Shown here: positions 1 to 8,208 of the stretch, piece after piece
Numbering within the stretch: position 1 is the stretch's first letter
How the letters are laid out: every line of letters begins with the position of its first letter
Assembly (NCBI RefSeq): GCF_004135585.1
Contig: NZ_CP035501.1
Location: 1,537,001-1,601,000 of the forward strand
Length of the DNA: 64,000 nucleotides
Reading direction: 5' to 3'
Source: Sphingosinicella sp. BN140058
GTDB taxonomy: Bacteria; Pseudomonadota; Alphaproteobacteria; Sphingomonadales; Sphingomonadaceae
Program-made: the position numbers and the translations under genes
Notes under the pieces: model-generated
What the model saw: the letters and a program-made list of their open reading frames with translations, nothing else
Database searches by the model: none
Told to the model about the DNA's origin: nothing

Positions 1-475
1 TGTCGTCCCACATCTCGCCGGGATTTTCGTCATTGTAGACGATGTGCTGGAAGCCGCCCTCTTCCGTCTTGGGCAGGCCGTCGGGCGCCATCAGCCATTC
101 CGCCCAGGTGTCCAGATAGGGAATGTAGCGGGGATCGGGCTCGTGCTCGTAGAGGTAGGCGAGCGTGATGAACGGCGCCACCGTGTTGATGTTCTTGGTC
201 GGCGTGCCTTCGGCGAAGCGATCCTCGAACCAGCGCTTGATGATCTGCAGCGCCGCCTTGTCGCCGGTCTGCTCGTAATAGCGCCACATGCCGAACAGGC
301 CGACGCCGTGGGTCCATTCCCAGCCGGCCCAGCCCTTGGTGTCGATGATGCGGCCGTCCTCCAGGTGGAGCAGGAACTCGCCGGTCTCGTCCTTGATGTT
401 GACGAGATTGTCCATCAGCCGGCCGATCGCGTCGGTGACGGTGTCGCGGGGAATCTGGTGGTTGGTGGCGGCCAC
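1..475 (-). CDS. Unsaturated rhamnogalacturonyl hydrolase, GH105/GH88 family (3' end beyond window)
   Basis: Reading the minus strand from a GTG at 475 (GAGGAG eight bases upstream) gives 158 residues before the left edge. The visible part has the features of an (alpha/alpha)6-barrel unsaturated glucuronyl/rhamnogalacturonyl hydrolase: GWEWTHGVGLFGM near residue 40, a helix-rich run, and NPGEMWDD at the edge, which matches the catalytic WDD region. Such enzymes remove the 4,5-unsaturated galacturonate that lyases leave on rhamnogalacturonan oligomers. The start overlaps the spacer 12 bases after rhaM, so the two are probably cotranscribed. Family assignment between GH105 and GH88 cannot be settled from a fragment; GH105 is favoured by the RG-I context. 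Confidence 0.85.
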   Translation of the reverse strand, partial: MAATNHQIPRDTVTDAIGRLMDNLVNIKDETGEFLLHLEDGRIIDTKGWAGWEWTHGVGLFGMWRYYEQTGDKAALQIIKRWFEDRFAEGTPTKNINTVAPFITLAYLYEHEPDPRYIPYLDTWAEWLMAPDGLPKTEEGGFQHIVYNDENPGEMWDD

Positions 476-487
476 TTTGCGGGCTCC

Positions 488-802
488 TCAGGGAAGATGA
501 AACATCGGCACGAGCGGCCATTCGCGGGGCTTGTTGCCCGGCTCGACTTCCATGATGTCGGCCATGTGATCCCACCAGCGGCGCATCACCGGATGGGCCG
601 GCAGGCTGTCGCGGTCATGATCTACGGCGAGCTTCAGGGTGGCGAACAGGGCGCCCGTCTCGGGATCGAGGAAGATCGAATAATCGCGGATGCCGGCGTC
701 CGTCAGCAAGGCGGCGAGCTCGGGCCACAGCGCGTCGTGGCGGCGGCGATACTCGTCCGCTTGCCCCGGTTTCAGCTGCATTCGGAAAGCGTGGGTTTCC
801 AC
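488..802 (-). CDS. rhaM: L-rhamnose mutarotase
   Basis: This 104-residue protein has the exact usual length and the recognisable body of RhaM: an N-terminal FRMQLKPGQADEYRRRHD segment, WPEL, DYSIFLD near residue 42, and HPVMRRWWDHMADIM followed by a C-terminal MFHLP. RhaM interconverts the alpha and beta anomers of L-rhamnose in the cytoplasm, feeding the L-rhamnose dehydrogenase encoded at 29420. The start is a GTG at 802 with AGGAGAGG just upstream. A 15-bp palindrome at 878-892, shared with other rhamnose genes in the window, lies 76 bases upstream and is the probable operator. It leads a two-gene operon with the GH105 gene. Confidence 0.95.
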   Translation of the reverse strand: METHAFRMQLKPGQADEYRRRHDALWPELAALLTDAGIRDYSIFLDPETGALFATLKLAVDHDRDSLPAHPVMRRWWDHMADIMEVEPGNKPREWPLVPMFHLP

Positions 803-877
803 GTCCCTCTCCTTTCGTCCTCGGTGCGCCTTATGCCTGAGCTACAAGGCCGTGAATAGTCATATTTTGAGACTCAA

Positions 878-892
878 TCCCGTAATGTGGGA
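878..892. promoter_or_regulatory. Putative IclR operator 1 (rhaM-GH105)
   Basis: TCCCGTAATGTGGGA is an inverted repeat with TCCC/GGGA arms. It matches the palindromes at 8069, 12964, 28408 and 28538 and is the only such element in the rhaM upstream region. Binding by the IclR regulator encoded at 28567 is inferred. Confidence 0.6.
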
Positions 893-911
893 ATCATTTC
901 ACAACTTCAGA

Positions 912-995
912 CCGTTCGGGCTGAGCTTGTCGAAGCCCTCCTCTTCTCTTCTTCCCTGAGGAAGTGAAGGGCTTCGACAGGCTCAGCCCGAACGG
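912..995. repeat. Sphingomonad dispersed palindrome, inverted pair (family A)
   Basis: Two 28-bp copies of the repeat with core TTCGGGCTGAGC(C/T)TGTCGAA lie head to head (912-939 and 968-995), separated by a pyrimidine-rich loop, and would form a long hairpin. Further copies lie at 11525-12194 and 30243-30522. It sits between the rhaM promoter and the 3' end of the esterase operon. Confidence 0.9.
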
Positions 996-1029
996 TGCGT
1001 TGTGTGTTGGAGTGTGTCATAAGGTTTAC

Positions 1030-1986
1030 TCACCGAGGCATCCCGGCCACGTGCCGCCCCAGCCAATCCTCGAACAGATCCGGCCAGAAATGCCCTGGGC
1101 CGGTCGCGTCGCCGGGCGTGCCGAAGCCGTGGCCGCCGATGTCGAAGATGTGGATCGCGCTCGGCACCTTCCGGCGGCGCAGGGCCGCGAACATCATCAT
1201 GCTGTTTTCGACGGGCACCGTTCTGTCGTCCGCGGCGGCGGCGAGGAAGGTCGGCGGCATGTCGGCGGGCACGTTCTGCTCGAGCGACCAGCGCCGGATC
1301 CGGTCAGCATCGGGCGCCTTGCCGATCAGGTTCCGCCGCGACTGGGCGTGGGCGTAGGGATCGGCCATCGTGATCACCGGGAAGAACAGGCCGGCGAAAT
1401 CGGGGCGCGCCGGCAACGACTCCGCTTCGTCGACCCTGTCGTAGGTCGCATCGGCGAAGCGGCCGGCGAGGCTGCCGGCGACATGGCCGCCGGCCGAGAA
1501 GCCGATCACGCCGACCCTGGTCGCGGCGCCGGCGTCGCGCGCCAACAGGCGAAAGGCACGTTGCGCGTCCTGCAGCGGCGCGTCCGGACCCGCCGCCCAG
1601 CCGTCATACGGCAGACGGTAGAGCAGAGTGCCGACGGTGAAGCCGCGATCGGCGAAGAGGTGGGCGAGCGCGCCGCCGTCCGGGGCGGTCGCAACCCGTT
1701 CGTAGCCGCCGCCGGGCACCATCAGCAAGGCGATGCCATTGGGCCGTTCGGGCCGGAGCACGGCCAGAGTCGGTTCGGTGACACCGTAGAAAGCGAGGTC
1801 GTCGGGCGGCGAGGTCGCCGAGCGCCGCACCGCCCGCTGGGTGACGGTGACGTCGGCAGCGCCGGGCGGGCGGCCCGGCCACAGCCGGATCGTCCGGTGC
1901 GATCGCCTGGGGGCGCCCGTCGGGCCGAGACCGGGAACGGCGAGGCCGGCGGCGATCCCGCCGACGAGAAGGCTGCGTCGATCCAT
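1030..1986 (-). CDS. Secreted alpha/beta-hydrolase, probable carbohydrate esterase
   Basis: The 318-residue protein starts with MDRRSLLVGGIAAG, a twin-arginine-like export signal. It has the alpha/beta-hydrolase pattern of bacterial xylan/pectin acetylesterase-like proteins: oxyanion segment VPGGGY near residue 105, nucleophile elbow GFSAGGH near 165, an acid in AAADDRTVP near 265 and the histidine in GGHGFG near 295. It probably removes acetyl groups from plant polysaccharide fragments in the periplasm; the substrate is inferred from its neighbours. Its ATG lies one base past the stop of the upstream CE12 gene, so it ends the operon gntR-lldD-CE12-esterase. Longer upstream readings are out-of-context extensions within the preceding gene. 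Confidence 0.82.
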   Translation of the reverse strand: MDRRSLLVGGIAAGLAVPGLGPTGAPRRSHRTIRLWPGRPPGAADVTVTQRAVRRSATSPPDDLAFYGVTEPTLAVLRPERPNGIALLMVPGGGYERVATAPDGGALAHLFADRGFTVGTLLYRLPYDGWAAGPDAPLQDAQRAFRLLARDAGAATRVGVIGFSAGGHVAGSLAGRFADATYDRVDEAESLPARPDFAGLFFPVITMADPYAHAQSRRNLIGKAPDADRIRRWSLEQNVPADMPPTFLAAAADDRTVPVENSMMMFAALRRRKVPSAIHIFDIGGHGFGTPGDATGPGHFWPDLFEDWLGRHVAGMPR

Positions 1987-1987
1987 G

Positions 1988-3190
1988 TCAGTTCCCGTCG
2001 GGTCGAAGATCGGAGCGGAGGCCGCTCGCCGGCAGTGCGAAGCGCTCGGGCGGCGCCGGCCGGGCCGGATCATAGGCGCGGGCTTCGCGCAGCACGTGTG
2101 CGGCCAGGCGCGGATCGGCGGCGGCGAGGCCGGCCGCGACCATGCGCGCGATGGCATAGGCGCCGTAATTGTTGTGGTGGGTCTTGTCCTTGCCGCCGTC
2201 GTTGAACGCGAGCGGTGCGCGGCTCGGCCCCAGCGCCTCGTAGAAGCTGGTCGTGGCGGCGGTGAGATCGATCAGGCCCACCCCGGTCTCGCGCGCGACC
2301 TGCCTGACCGCCGCGGGATAGTCGCCGTGGCTCGGCACGATCCGGCCCGCCGCATCGAAGGTTCGCCGCTCCGGCGAGGTTGCGAGGATCGGGGTGGCGC
2401 CGCGCCGGCGCGCTTCGGCGATGAACGCTTGCAGATAGGCCCGGTAGGTGGTCGCGGCCTCGACATAGGTCTGCGGCCATTGCCTTTTCTGGTCGTTGTG
2501 GCCGAACTGGAAGACAACGAAGTCCCCGGCCTTCATCGCCGACAGCATCTTGTCGAGGCGGAGCTCGGTCAGGAACGACTTCAGCGTCTCGCCGCTCTCG
2601 GCATGGTTGGCGACGGCGATGTCGGGACCCAGGAAGCGGGTCAGCATCTGGCCCCAGCTCGCCGCCGGTTCGGCGGTCTGATCGGTGACGGTCGAATCGC
2701 CGGCGAGATAGAGGGTCGGCACGTCTGCCGGTTCGACCGCGATCGACTGGACCTGCGGCGCCGTACCTAGGAATTCGAGGGTCAGGCGGTCGTCCCAGGT
2801 GGCGCTGCCGATCTCGCGCGGCTTGAGGCGTACGGCACTGCCGCCGGGCGCGTTCTCCGGCGGCGGACCAAGCGCCGGCGTGCGGACGTTGACGACGAAG
2901 CTGCGCGTCGTGTGGGCACCGGCTTCGGTGCGCACATCCTCGAGCATCAGCCGGCGCGCCTCGGCCTTGACGGTGGTCGCCGCCGCCTTCGCGCCGCCCA
3001 GGGCCAGGGTGACCCGGTAATTGCCCTCGGGCACCTTGACCGAGAAGCGCGCCGGATCCTCCCAGCCGAAGCCGCGCGCTTCCTCAAAGCGCAGAGTGCG
3101 CGGTGCCGCGGCGCAGCCTGCCCGCGCCGCCTCGACGCAGAAGATCCGGGGCGGGAGCGGCGCGGCCAGGGTCAGGGCCAGAGCGATCAT
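1988..3190 (-). CDS. Rhamnogalacturonan acetylesterase, CE12-like SGNH hydrolase with N-terminal domain
   Basis: A 400-residue protein with a short signal peptide ([21 protein letters not shown]). Residues about 20-160 form an all-beta galactose-binding-like domain. Residues 165-385 are the GDSL/SGNH catalytic domain: AGDSTVTD (serine block), [12 protein letters not shown] (block II), FQFGHNDQ (block III) and [10 protein letters not shown] (catalytic Asp/His). This layout fits the YesT/RGAE type that deacetylates the galacturonate of rhamnogalacturonan I. Its start overlaps the lldD stop by four bases, showing translational coupling in the gntR operon. It is the longer of two CE12-type genes in the locus (the other is at 17412). 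Confidence 0.9.
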   Translation of the reverse strand: MIALALTLAAPLPPRIFCVEAARAGCAAAPRTLRFEEARGFGWEDPARFSVKVPEGNYRVTLALGGAKAAATTVKAEARRLMLEDVRTEAGAHTTRSFVVNVRTPALGPPPENAPGGSAVRLKPREIGSATWDDRLTLEFLGTAPQVQSIAVEPADVPTLYLAGDSTVTDQTAEPAASWGQMLTRFLGPDIAVANHAESGETLKSFLTELRLDKMLSAMKAGDFVVFQFGHNDQKRQWPQTYVEAATTYRAYLQAFIAEARRRGATPILATSPERRTFDAAGRIVPSHGDYPAAVRQVARETGVGLIDLTAATTSFYEALGPSRAPLAFNDGGKDKTHHNNYGAYAIARMVAAGLAAADPRLAAHVLREARAYDPARPAPPERFALPASGLRSDLRPDGN

Positions 3191-4341
3191 GAAGGCGAGA
3201 GATCGTGGACGATCGAGCGGTCGATGTCGGCGATCCGGGTGGTGCCGGTCAGCGCCATCGCCACGTTCATCTCGGCCCGGACGAGATCGAGCATGTGGGT
3301 GATCGCCGCCTCGCCGCCGGCGGCGAGCGCATAGGCCCACGCGCGGCCGAGCAGCACCCCGTCGGCACCGAGCGCGAGCATGCGGACGACATCGAGGCCC
3401 GAGCGGATGCCGCCGTCGGCGAGGATGGTCATCCGCCCGCCGACCTTGTCCGCGATCGGCGGCAGCGCGCGGGCGGAGGACAGGGTGCCGTCGAGCTGGC
3501 GCCCGCCGTGGTTGGAGACGACGATGCCGTCGGCGCCGGACTCGGCGGCGAGTCGGGCATCGTCGGCGTCGAGGATGCCCTTGATCACGATCGACCCGTT
3601 CCAGTGCGCGCGGATCCACTCGATGTCGTGCCAGCCTACATTAGGTTCGAAATTGTTGCGCATCCAGGCAAAGAAATCCTCGAGCCCGGTGTTCGGGCCG
3701 AGCACCGGAGCGACGTTGCCGAGCGCGTGCGGGCGTCCGTTGACGCCGACGTCCCAGGCCCAGCGCGGGCGCATCATCGCCTGCAGGGTGCGGCGAACCG
3801 AGCCCTTGAGCCCCGGCGCGCCGGCGAGGCCCGAGCGATAGTCGCGGTAGCGCGATCCCGGCACCGGCATGTCGACGGTGAACATCAGGGTCGGGCAGCC
3901 GAGCGACGCCGCCTCGGCGAGCAGATCCTTCATGAAGCCGCGGTCGCGGATCATGTAGAGCTGGAACCAGAAGGGTTTCGCCGCGGCCTCCGCGACTTCG
4001 GCGAGCGCGCAGGCGGACACGGTCGACAGAGTGAACGGGATGCCGGCTTTCTCGGCCGCGCGCACGGCCTGGCGCTCGCCGCGCCGGGCGTTCATGCCGG
4101 CGAGGCCGATCGGCGCCAGCGCCACCGGCATCGCCAGATCCTGGCCGAACAGGCGGGTCGCAAGATCGATGGTCGACACGTCGCGAAGCACCCGCTGGCG
4201 CAGCGCCACCGCTTCCAGATCGGCGATGTTCCGCTTGAGGGTTACTTCGGCATAGGAGCCGCCGTCGATATATTCGAACAAGAATCTGGGCAGCCGCGCC
4301 CGCGCCAGTTTGCGATAGTCGATGACCGAAGCGGCCTTCAT
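3187..4341 (-). CDS. lldD: FMN-dependent L-lactate dehydrogenase (alpha-hydroxy-acid oxidase family)
   Basis: This 384-residue protein has the features of the FMN alpha-hydroxy-acid dehydrogenase family: [22 protein letters not shown] at the N-terminus, LAPIGLAGM, the lysine in [14 protein letters not shown], the active-site histidine in [12 protein letters not shown] near residue 255, and phosphate-binding [10 protein letters not shown] and GADGVLLGR. It oxidises L-lactate to pyruvate, passing electrons to quinone. The rhamnose pathway encoded at 25558-30187 is expected to release L-lactate, so the gene completes that route. An upstream ATG at 4368 exists, but 4341 has GGAG at good spacing. 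It follows gntR by 13 bases in the same operon. Confidence 0.93.
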   Translation of the reverse strand: MKAASVIDYRKLARARLPRFLFEYIDGGSYAEVTLKRNIADLEAVALRQRVLRDVSTIDLATRLFGQDLAMPVALAPIGLAGMNARRGERQAVRAAEKAGIPFTLSTVSACALAEVAEAAAKPFWFQLYMIRDRGFMKDLLAEAASLGCPTLMFTVDMPVPGSRYRDYRSGLAGAPGLKGSVRRTLQAMMRPRWAWDVGVNGRPHALGNVAPVLGPNTGLEDFFAWMRNNFEPNVGWHDIEWIRAHWNGSIVIKGILDADDARLAAESGADGIVVSNHGGRQLDGTLSSARALPPIADKVGGRMTILADGGIRSGLDVVRMLALGADGVLLGRAWAYALAAGGEAAITHMLDLVRAEMNVAMALTGTTRIADIDRSIVHDLSPS

Positions 4342-4354
4342 GCCGTCGTCTCCG

Positions 4355-5053
4355 TCATGCTTGTCCATCCTTGAGCAGCCGCACCGACTCGAGAATATGG
4401 GCGCGGACGTGGGTGCTTGCCGCCGCCGCATCGCCGTCGCGTATCGCCAGATAGACGATGCGGTGGGCCTCGACATCGGCCTTGGCGACCCGCTTGGCGG
4501 CGTTGGTCACCGGGATCGACATCGACAGAGCGCTTTCGACCATCGACGCCTGCGAGGCGAAGAAGCGGTTGCCGCTGGCGCGCAGCAATTCGGCATGGAA
4601 AGCGATGTCGGCCTGAAGCGCCTCGGCCGGATCCCCCTCCATCGCTTCGATCGCTGCGGCGATGTTGCCGAGCGCCTGCGGATCGCGGCGGTGCGCCGCC
4701 GCCGACGCCGCTTCCGGCTCGATCGCAAGGCGCAGCTGGGCAAGATCGAGCAGCAGGGCGCGGTCTACGGGCGCGTCGCGCATCCAGCGCAGCACGTCGG
4801 CGTCGAGCATCGACCAATGCTGCTTGTCGCGCACCGACGCGCCGAGCCGCGGCCGCGCGGACACGAGACCCTTGCCGCCGAGCACCTTCAGCGCTTCGCG
4901 CACCGCGGTACGGCTGGCGCCGTGCTGCCGGCAGAGATCGGCCTCGGTCGGCAGGCTGCTGCCGACCGCAAGGCGGCCTGCGACGATCGCACGGCCGAGG
5001 CTTTGGGCGAGCTGGGCGCTGAGCAGATCGGCGCGAGGCGCTGGATTCTCCAT
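4355..5053 (-). CDS. GntR-family (FadR subgroup) transcriptional regulator
   Basis: The 232-residue protein has an N-terminal winged helix (residues about 10-75, with [34 protein letters not shown]) and a helical FCD effector domain (about 90-225, including [14 protein letters not shown] and the metal-ligand-like [14 protein letters not shown]). FadR-subgroup proteins commonly control uronate, lactate or gluconate use. It heads an operon with lldD and two esterase genes and is divergent from a DMT transporter gene. A palindrome TTGTCATACAA sits eight bases upstream of the start and is a likely self-operator. The effector could be galacturonate-derived or lactate; the sequence does not decide. 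Confidence 0.9.
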   Translation of the reverse strand: MENPAPRADLLSAQLAQSLGRAIVAGRLAVGSSLPTEADLCRQHGASRTAVREALKVLGGKGLVSARPRLGASVRDKQHWSMLDADVLRWMRDAPVDRALLLDLAQLRLAIEPEAASAAAHRRDPQALGNIAAAIEAMEGDPAEALQADIAFHAELLRASGNRFFASQASMVESALSMSIPVTNAAKRVAKADVEAHRIVYLAIRDGDAAAASTHVRAHILESVRLLKDGQA

Positions 5054-5060
5054 GCGAGAC

Positions 5061-5071
5061 TTGTCATACAA
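5061..5071. promoter_or_regulatory. Putative GntR/FadR operator
   Basis: TTGTCATACAA is a palindrome (TTGT-N3-ACAA) of the type known for FadR-subgroup GntR proteins. It lies in the 76-base divergent region between the gntR start (5053) and the DMT transporter start (5130), so it could control both. Confidence 0.55.
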
Positions 5072-5129
5072 AATTGGCCGTGCTGACAAGCCCGATTCTG
5101 GTTTGGTGCGGCGATTGCCAGGAGCCCCC

Positions 5130-5996
5130 TTGTCCCCGCGCGACTTCCTGATCTTCGTGCTCGTCTGCCTCGCCTGGGGATTGAACAACGTCGTCGGCAA
5201 GATCGCGGTGACGCAGCTCGGCTGCCCACCGCTCGCCTTCGTCGCGGCGCGGTTCGCCATTGTCGGCCTGGTCACCTGGCGCTGGCTGCAGCCGGCACCG
5301 CGGCCGCTCTGGCGGATCGCGGCGATCGGCTTGCTGATGGGCGGCGGCGGCTTCGCCTTTCTGGCCATGGGCCTCAGGACGGCGAGCCCGTCTGCAGCGG
5401 CGATCGTGATGCAGATCAACGTGCCGCTCACCACCTTGCTATCGGTGGCGATGCTCGGCGAGCGGGTTGGTCCGCGGCGCGGCCTCGGTATCCTGCTCAC
5501 CATGGCGGGCGCGCTGCTCGTGATCTGGCGGCCGGGCGGCTTCGATCTCTCGCCGGGGCTGCTGCTGGTCGCGGCCGGCGCGGCGTGCGGGTCGTTGGGC
5601 GCGGTGATGATGAAGCAGATGGCGGACGTCCGCCCGCTGCAATTCCAGGCCTGGGTATCGTTCGCCTCCTTCTTCCCCTTGCTCGCGTCGTCCCTGCTGT
5701 TCGAGAGCGGCCAGGCGGGCGCGGCGCTTGCCGCGGGCTGGCCGTTGATCGCCGCCATTCTCTATTCCGCCTTGGTCGGATCCGTTCTCGCCCACACCGC
5801 TTTCTACGGCCTGATCGCGCGCTACGAAGCCAATCTGATCGCCCCGCTGACCCTGATGACCCCGCTGGCGACGATCGGCCTCGGCGTGCTGATCACCGGC
5901 GATGCGTTCGACGCGCGCATGGTCGCCGGCGCGATGCTGGCAATGGCGGGCGTGCTGGTGGTCGCGGTGCAGTGGCCGGAGCGCGCGCAGGGCTGA
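5130..5996 (+). CDS. EamA-type drug/metabolite (DMT) superfamily transporter
   Basis: The 288-residue protein is the standard length for a ten-helix EamA transporter, with two repeats: FLIFVLVCLAWGLNNVVGK begins the first, and the second follows GLLLVAAGAACGSLGAVMMKQM. The TTG start at 5130 was chosen because AGGAG lies seven bases upstream and the protein then begins at the first membrane helix; the open frame runs further upstream without a plausible start. It is divergent from gntR and convergent with the PL11 gene 13 bases away. A metabolite exporter or importer controlled with the uronate/lactate genes is likely, but the substrate is unknown. Confidence 0.88.
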   Translation: MSPRDFLIFVLVCLAWGLNNVVGKIAVTQLGCPPLAFVAARFAIVGLVTWRWLQPAPRPLWRIAAIGLLMGGGGFAFLAMGLRTASPSAAAIVMQINVPLTTLLSVAMLGERVGPRRGLGILLTMAGALLVIWRPGGFDLSPGLLLVAAGAACGSLGAVMMKQMADVRPLQFQAWVSFASFFPLLASSLLFESGQAGAALAAGWPLIAAILYSALVGSVLAHTAFYGLIARYEANLIAPLTLMTPLATIGLGVLITGDAFDARMVAGAMLAMAGVLVVAVQWPERAQG

Positions 5997-6009
5997 CCCG
6001 CCCGATGCC

Positions 6010-7956
6010 TCACCGGCCCCGCGGCGCCATGCCGGTGCCGAGGAAATAGCCGGTGTGCGGCGGCTGGTTGTAGGCGACGTTCTGCCAGGCGACGCCCAGG
6101 CGGTAGACCGGATCCTGCATCAAGGCGGGCAGCCGAATCGATGTGGGATAGGGCGTGACGTAGATCCGCAACGCGCTGCTGTCCTCGGTCCGGACGACCA
6201 ACTCCTCTCGCCAGTCGCCGAGGATGTCGGCGCTGAGCGCCGGATTGGCCTTGGTGCCGTTGTTCGACGCGACTCCGGCCGGCTCCAGCAAAGGCACGCT
6301 CTCGCCCCTTGCGAAATCCCATTTGAAGATGGCGGTGCCGTCGAGCAGTTCGCGCGAGAGATCGCCATCCCACCAGATCGCGAAATTGGTCTGGCGCGGA
6401 TGGCGGCCAATCACGTTGCCCGTGACGTCATAAAGGTCGGGGCTGTTCGCGGCCCAGGCTTCGGCGCCGGGATGACGCGGATCGATGTCGGCAGCGAGGC
6501 CGCGGCCGGTATCCTTGTCCGCCTTGGTCGACCACAAAACGGCGCCGGTGCGCGCGTCGAGCATCGCCGCGCCGATGCCGCCGTTGCGCGACACCTCCTC
6601 GTGAACGCCCCATTTCTCGAGGCCGGGACGGGCCGGATCGAGATCGGACAGGTGCATGGTGTCGCCGTGGCGCAGGCCCGAACTCCACAGGCCCTTGCCG
6701 TCATCGTCGATCGCCATCGAACCGTAGACGATCTCGTCGCGGCCGTCGGAATCGACGTCGGCCACGCTCAACTGGTGGTTGCCCTGACCGGCGAAGCGGT
6801 CGTTGCCGGGCGCCGACGTGTCGAACAGCCAGCGCCGCACCAGCCTGCCGCCGCGATAATCCCAGGCGGCGACGGTCGAGCGCGCATAATAGCCGCGGCC
6901 CATGACGATGCTCGGCCGCTTGCCGTCCAGATAGGCGACGCCGGCGAGATAGCGTTCCGAGCGGTTGCCGTAGCTGTCGCCCCACAGAGATTTGAGCTGG
7001 TCGCCGCTGGGAGCGGGCGTGTCCGGATGGCGGGGCGGCGCATAGGGCGCGGTCGCAAGCGCACGGCCGCTGCGGCCATCGAAGACGGTAAGATATTCCG
7101 GGCCCTTGAGGATCCGGCCGGTGAGCTGGGCGACACGGCGACCGCCGGGCAATTCGGTCGAGCCGGTGCGATCGGTGCTGTCGACGTCGCCGCCCGTCTC
7201 CCGCCAATCCGCCTTTGGATCGCCGATCGGCTTGCCGGCGCCGTCAATGGTGCCGTCGGCGGTCTTGGCGACCACTTCCGCGCGGCCGTCGCCGTCGAAA
7301 TCGTAGACCAGGAACTGGGTGTAATGCGCGCCCGAGCGGATGTTCGGGCCCATGTCGATCCGCCACAATCTTTTGCCGTCGAGCGTATAGGCATCGAACA
7401 AGGTCTCGCCGGAATAGCCGACAAAGGCATTGTCCCTGGCGATCGAGGGATACCATTTGACGACGATCTCGTAGCGGCCGTCGCCGTCGAGATCGCCGAC
7501 GCTGGTGTCGTTGGCGTCGTAGCTGTAGGCCGTGCCGTCGGGTGCGGTGCGCTGCGCCGGGCGCTGAAGCGGGATCGACAGATAGCCGCTGGCCAGTGCT
7601 GCCGCGGCCGCGCTCGGCGCCCGCTCCTTGCCCCCGACCACTGGGCGCACGGTGTAGCGTGCGCCCGCACGGCCCGCAGCATCGACGAAGTTGGTGCCGG
7701 TCTGGGGCGGCGCATCTCCGACCCGATGCCCGTCGCGATACACGGCGAATCCGGTGCCGGGGGCATCGCTTGCGAGCAGGCGCCAGCTGACCAGGATGCC
7801 CGCGCCGCCGATCGCGGGAACGGCGACGACGCCGCGATCGAGCGACTCGGCCTGACGACCGGCAATGATCGGGGACCCGTGCGGCGCCCCTTGGGCGGCG
7901 CCGGCCGCGACGAGCGCGAATCCGGCTGCTGCGGCACCGACCTTCGGCATGGCCAT
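6010..7956 (-). CDS. Rhamnogalacturonan lyase, PL11 family
   Basis: A 648-residue secreted enzyme with signal peptide MAMPKVGAAAAGFALVAAG. An N-terminal fibronectin-like domain (about 30-130) is followed by the eight-bladed PL11 propeller with calcium-binding DxDGDGxxE motifs (DLDGDGRYEIVVKW, DFDGDGRAEVVAK), YGNRSERYLAGVAYLDG and GQGNHQLSVADVDSDGRDEI. PL11 enzymes cleave the Rha-(1,4)-GalUA bond of the RG-I backbone by beta-elimination, giving the unsaturated ends that GH105 removes. The two adjacent ATGs at 7956 and 7950 follow GAGGAGAG; the first was taken. A shared promoter region with the TonB receptor gene at 8209 contains an IclR-type site. Confidence 0.95.
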   Translation of the reverse strand: MAMPKVGAAAAGFALVAAGAAQGAPHGSPIIAGRQAESLDRGVVAVPAIGGAGILVSWRLLASDAPGTGFAVYRDGHRVGDAPPQTGTNFVDAAGRAGARYTVRPVVGGKERAPSAAAAALASGYLSIPLQRPAQRTAPDGTAYSYDANDTSVGDLDGDGRYEIVVKWYPSIARDNAFVGYSGETLFDAYTLDGKRLWRIDMGPNIRSGAHYTQFLVYDFDGDGRAEVVAKTADGTIDGAGKPIGDPKADWRETGGDVDSTDRTGSTELPGGRRVAQLTGRILKGPEYLTVFDGRSGRALATAPYAPPRHPDTPAPSGDQLKSLWGDSYGNRSERYLAGVAYLDGKRPSIVMGRGYYARSTVAAWDYRGGRLVRRWLFDTSAPGNDRFAGQGNHQLSVADVDSDGRDEIVYGSMAIDDDGKGLWSSGLRHGDTMHLSDLDPARPGLEKWGVHEEVSRNGGIGAAMLDARTGAVLWSTKADKDTGRGLAADIDPRHPGAEAWAANSPDLYDVTGNVIGRHPRQTNFAIWWDGDLSRELLDGTAIFKWDFARGESVPLLEPAGVASNNGTKANPALSADILGDWREELVVRTEDSSALRIYVTPYPTSIRLPALMQDPVYRLGVAWQNVAYNQPPHTGYFLGTGMAPRGR

Positions 7957-8068
7957 CTTGCTCTCTCCTCGCCCATTTTGTTGCGACCCGGGCACATTGA
8001 CTCGGCCGGGAAACGCCGCTTTTGCGGTGACAATGGTCATACAATTCACCAAGGATTGCAACCTGTAA

Positions 8069-8083
8069 TCCCATATAGTGGAA
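8069..8083. promoter_or_regulatory. Putative IclR operator 2 (PL11 / TonB receptor divergent region)
   Basis: TCCCATATAGTGGAA matches the five-site palindrome family, 113 bases before the PL11 start and 126 before the receptor start. A further half-like GTTCCACATTTTCC follows at 8088. About 25 bases to the left (8034-8044), TGGTCATACAA differs at one base from the GntR palindrome at 5061. Confidence 0.55.
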
Positions 8084-8208
8084 ACATGTTCCACATTTTC
8101 CTTTTCAGCGGTGGCTGATCGCGGTAATGGTCGGACAAGTGGCGGCGGAATCAGCCGACGAAGACCACGTCCAACCGGACCGAAGGGCCGACCAAGGAGA
8201 GGCTGAGA

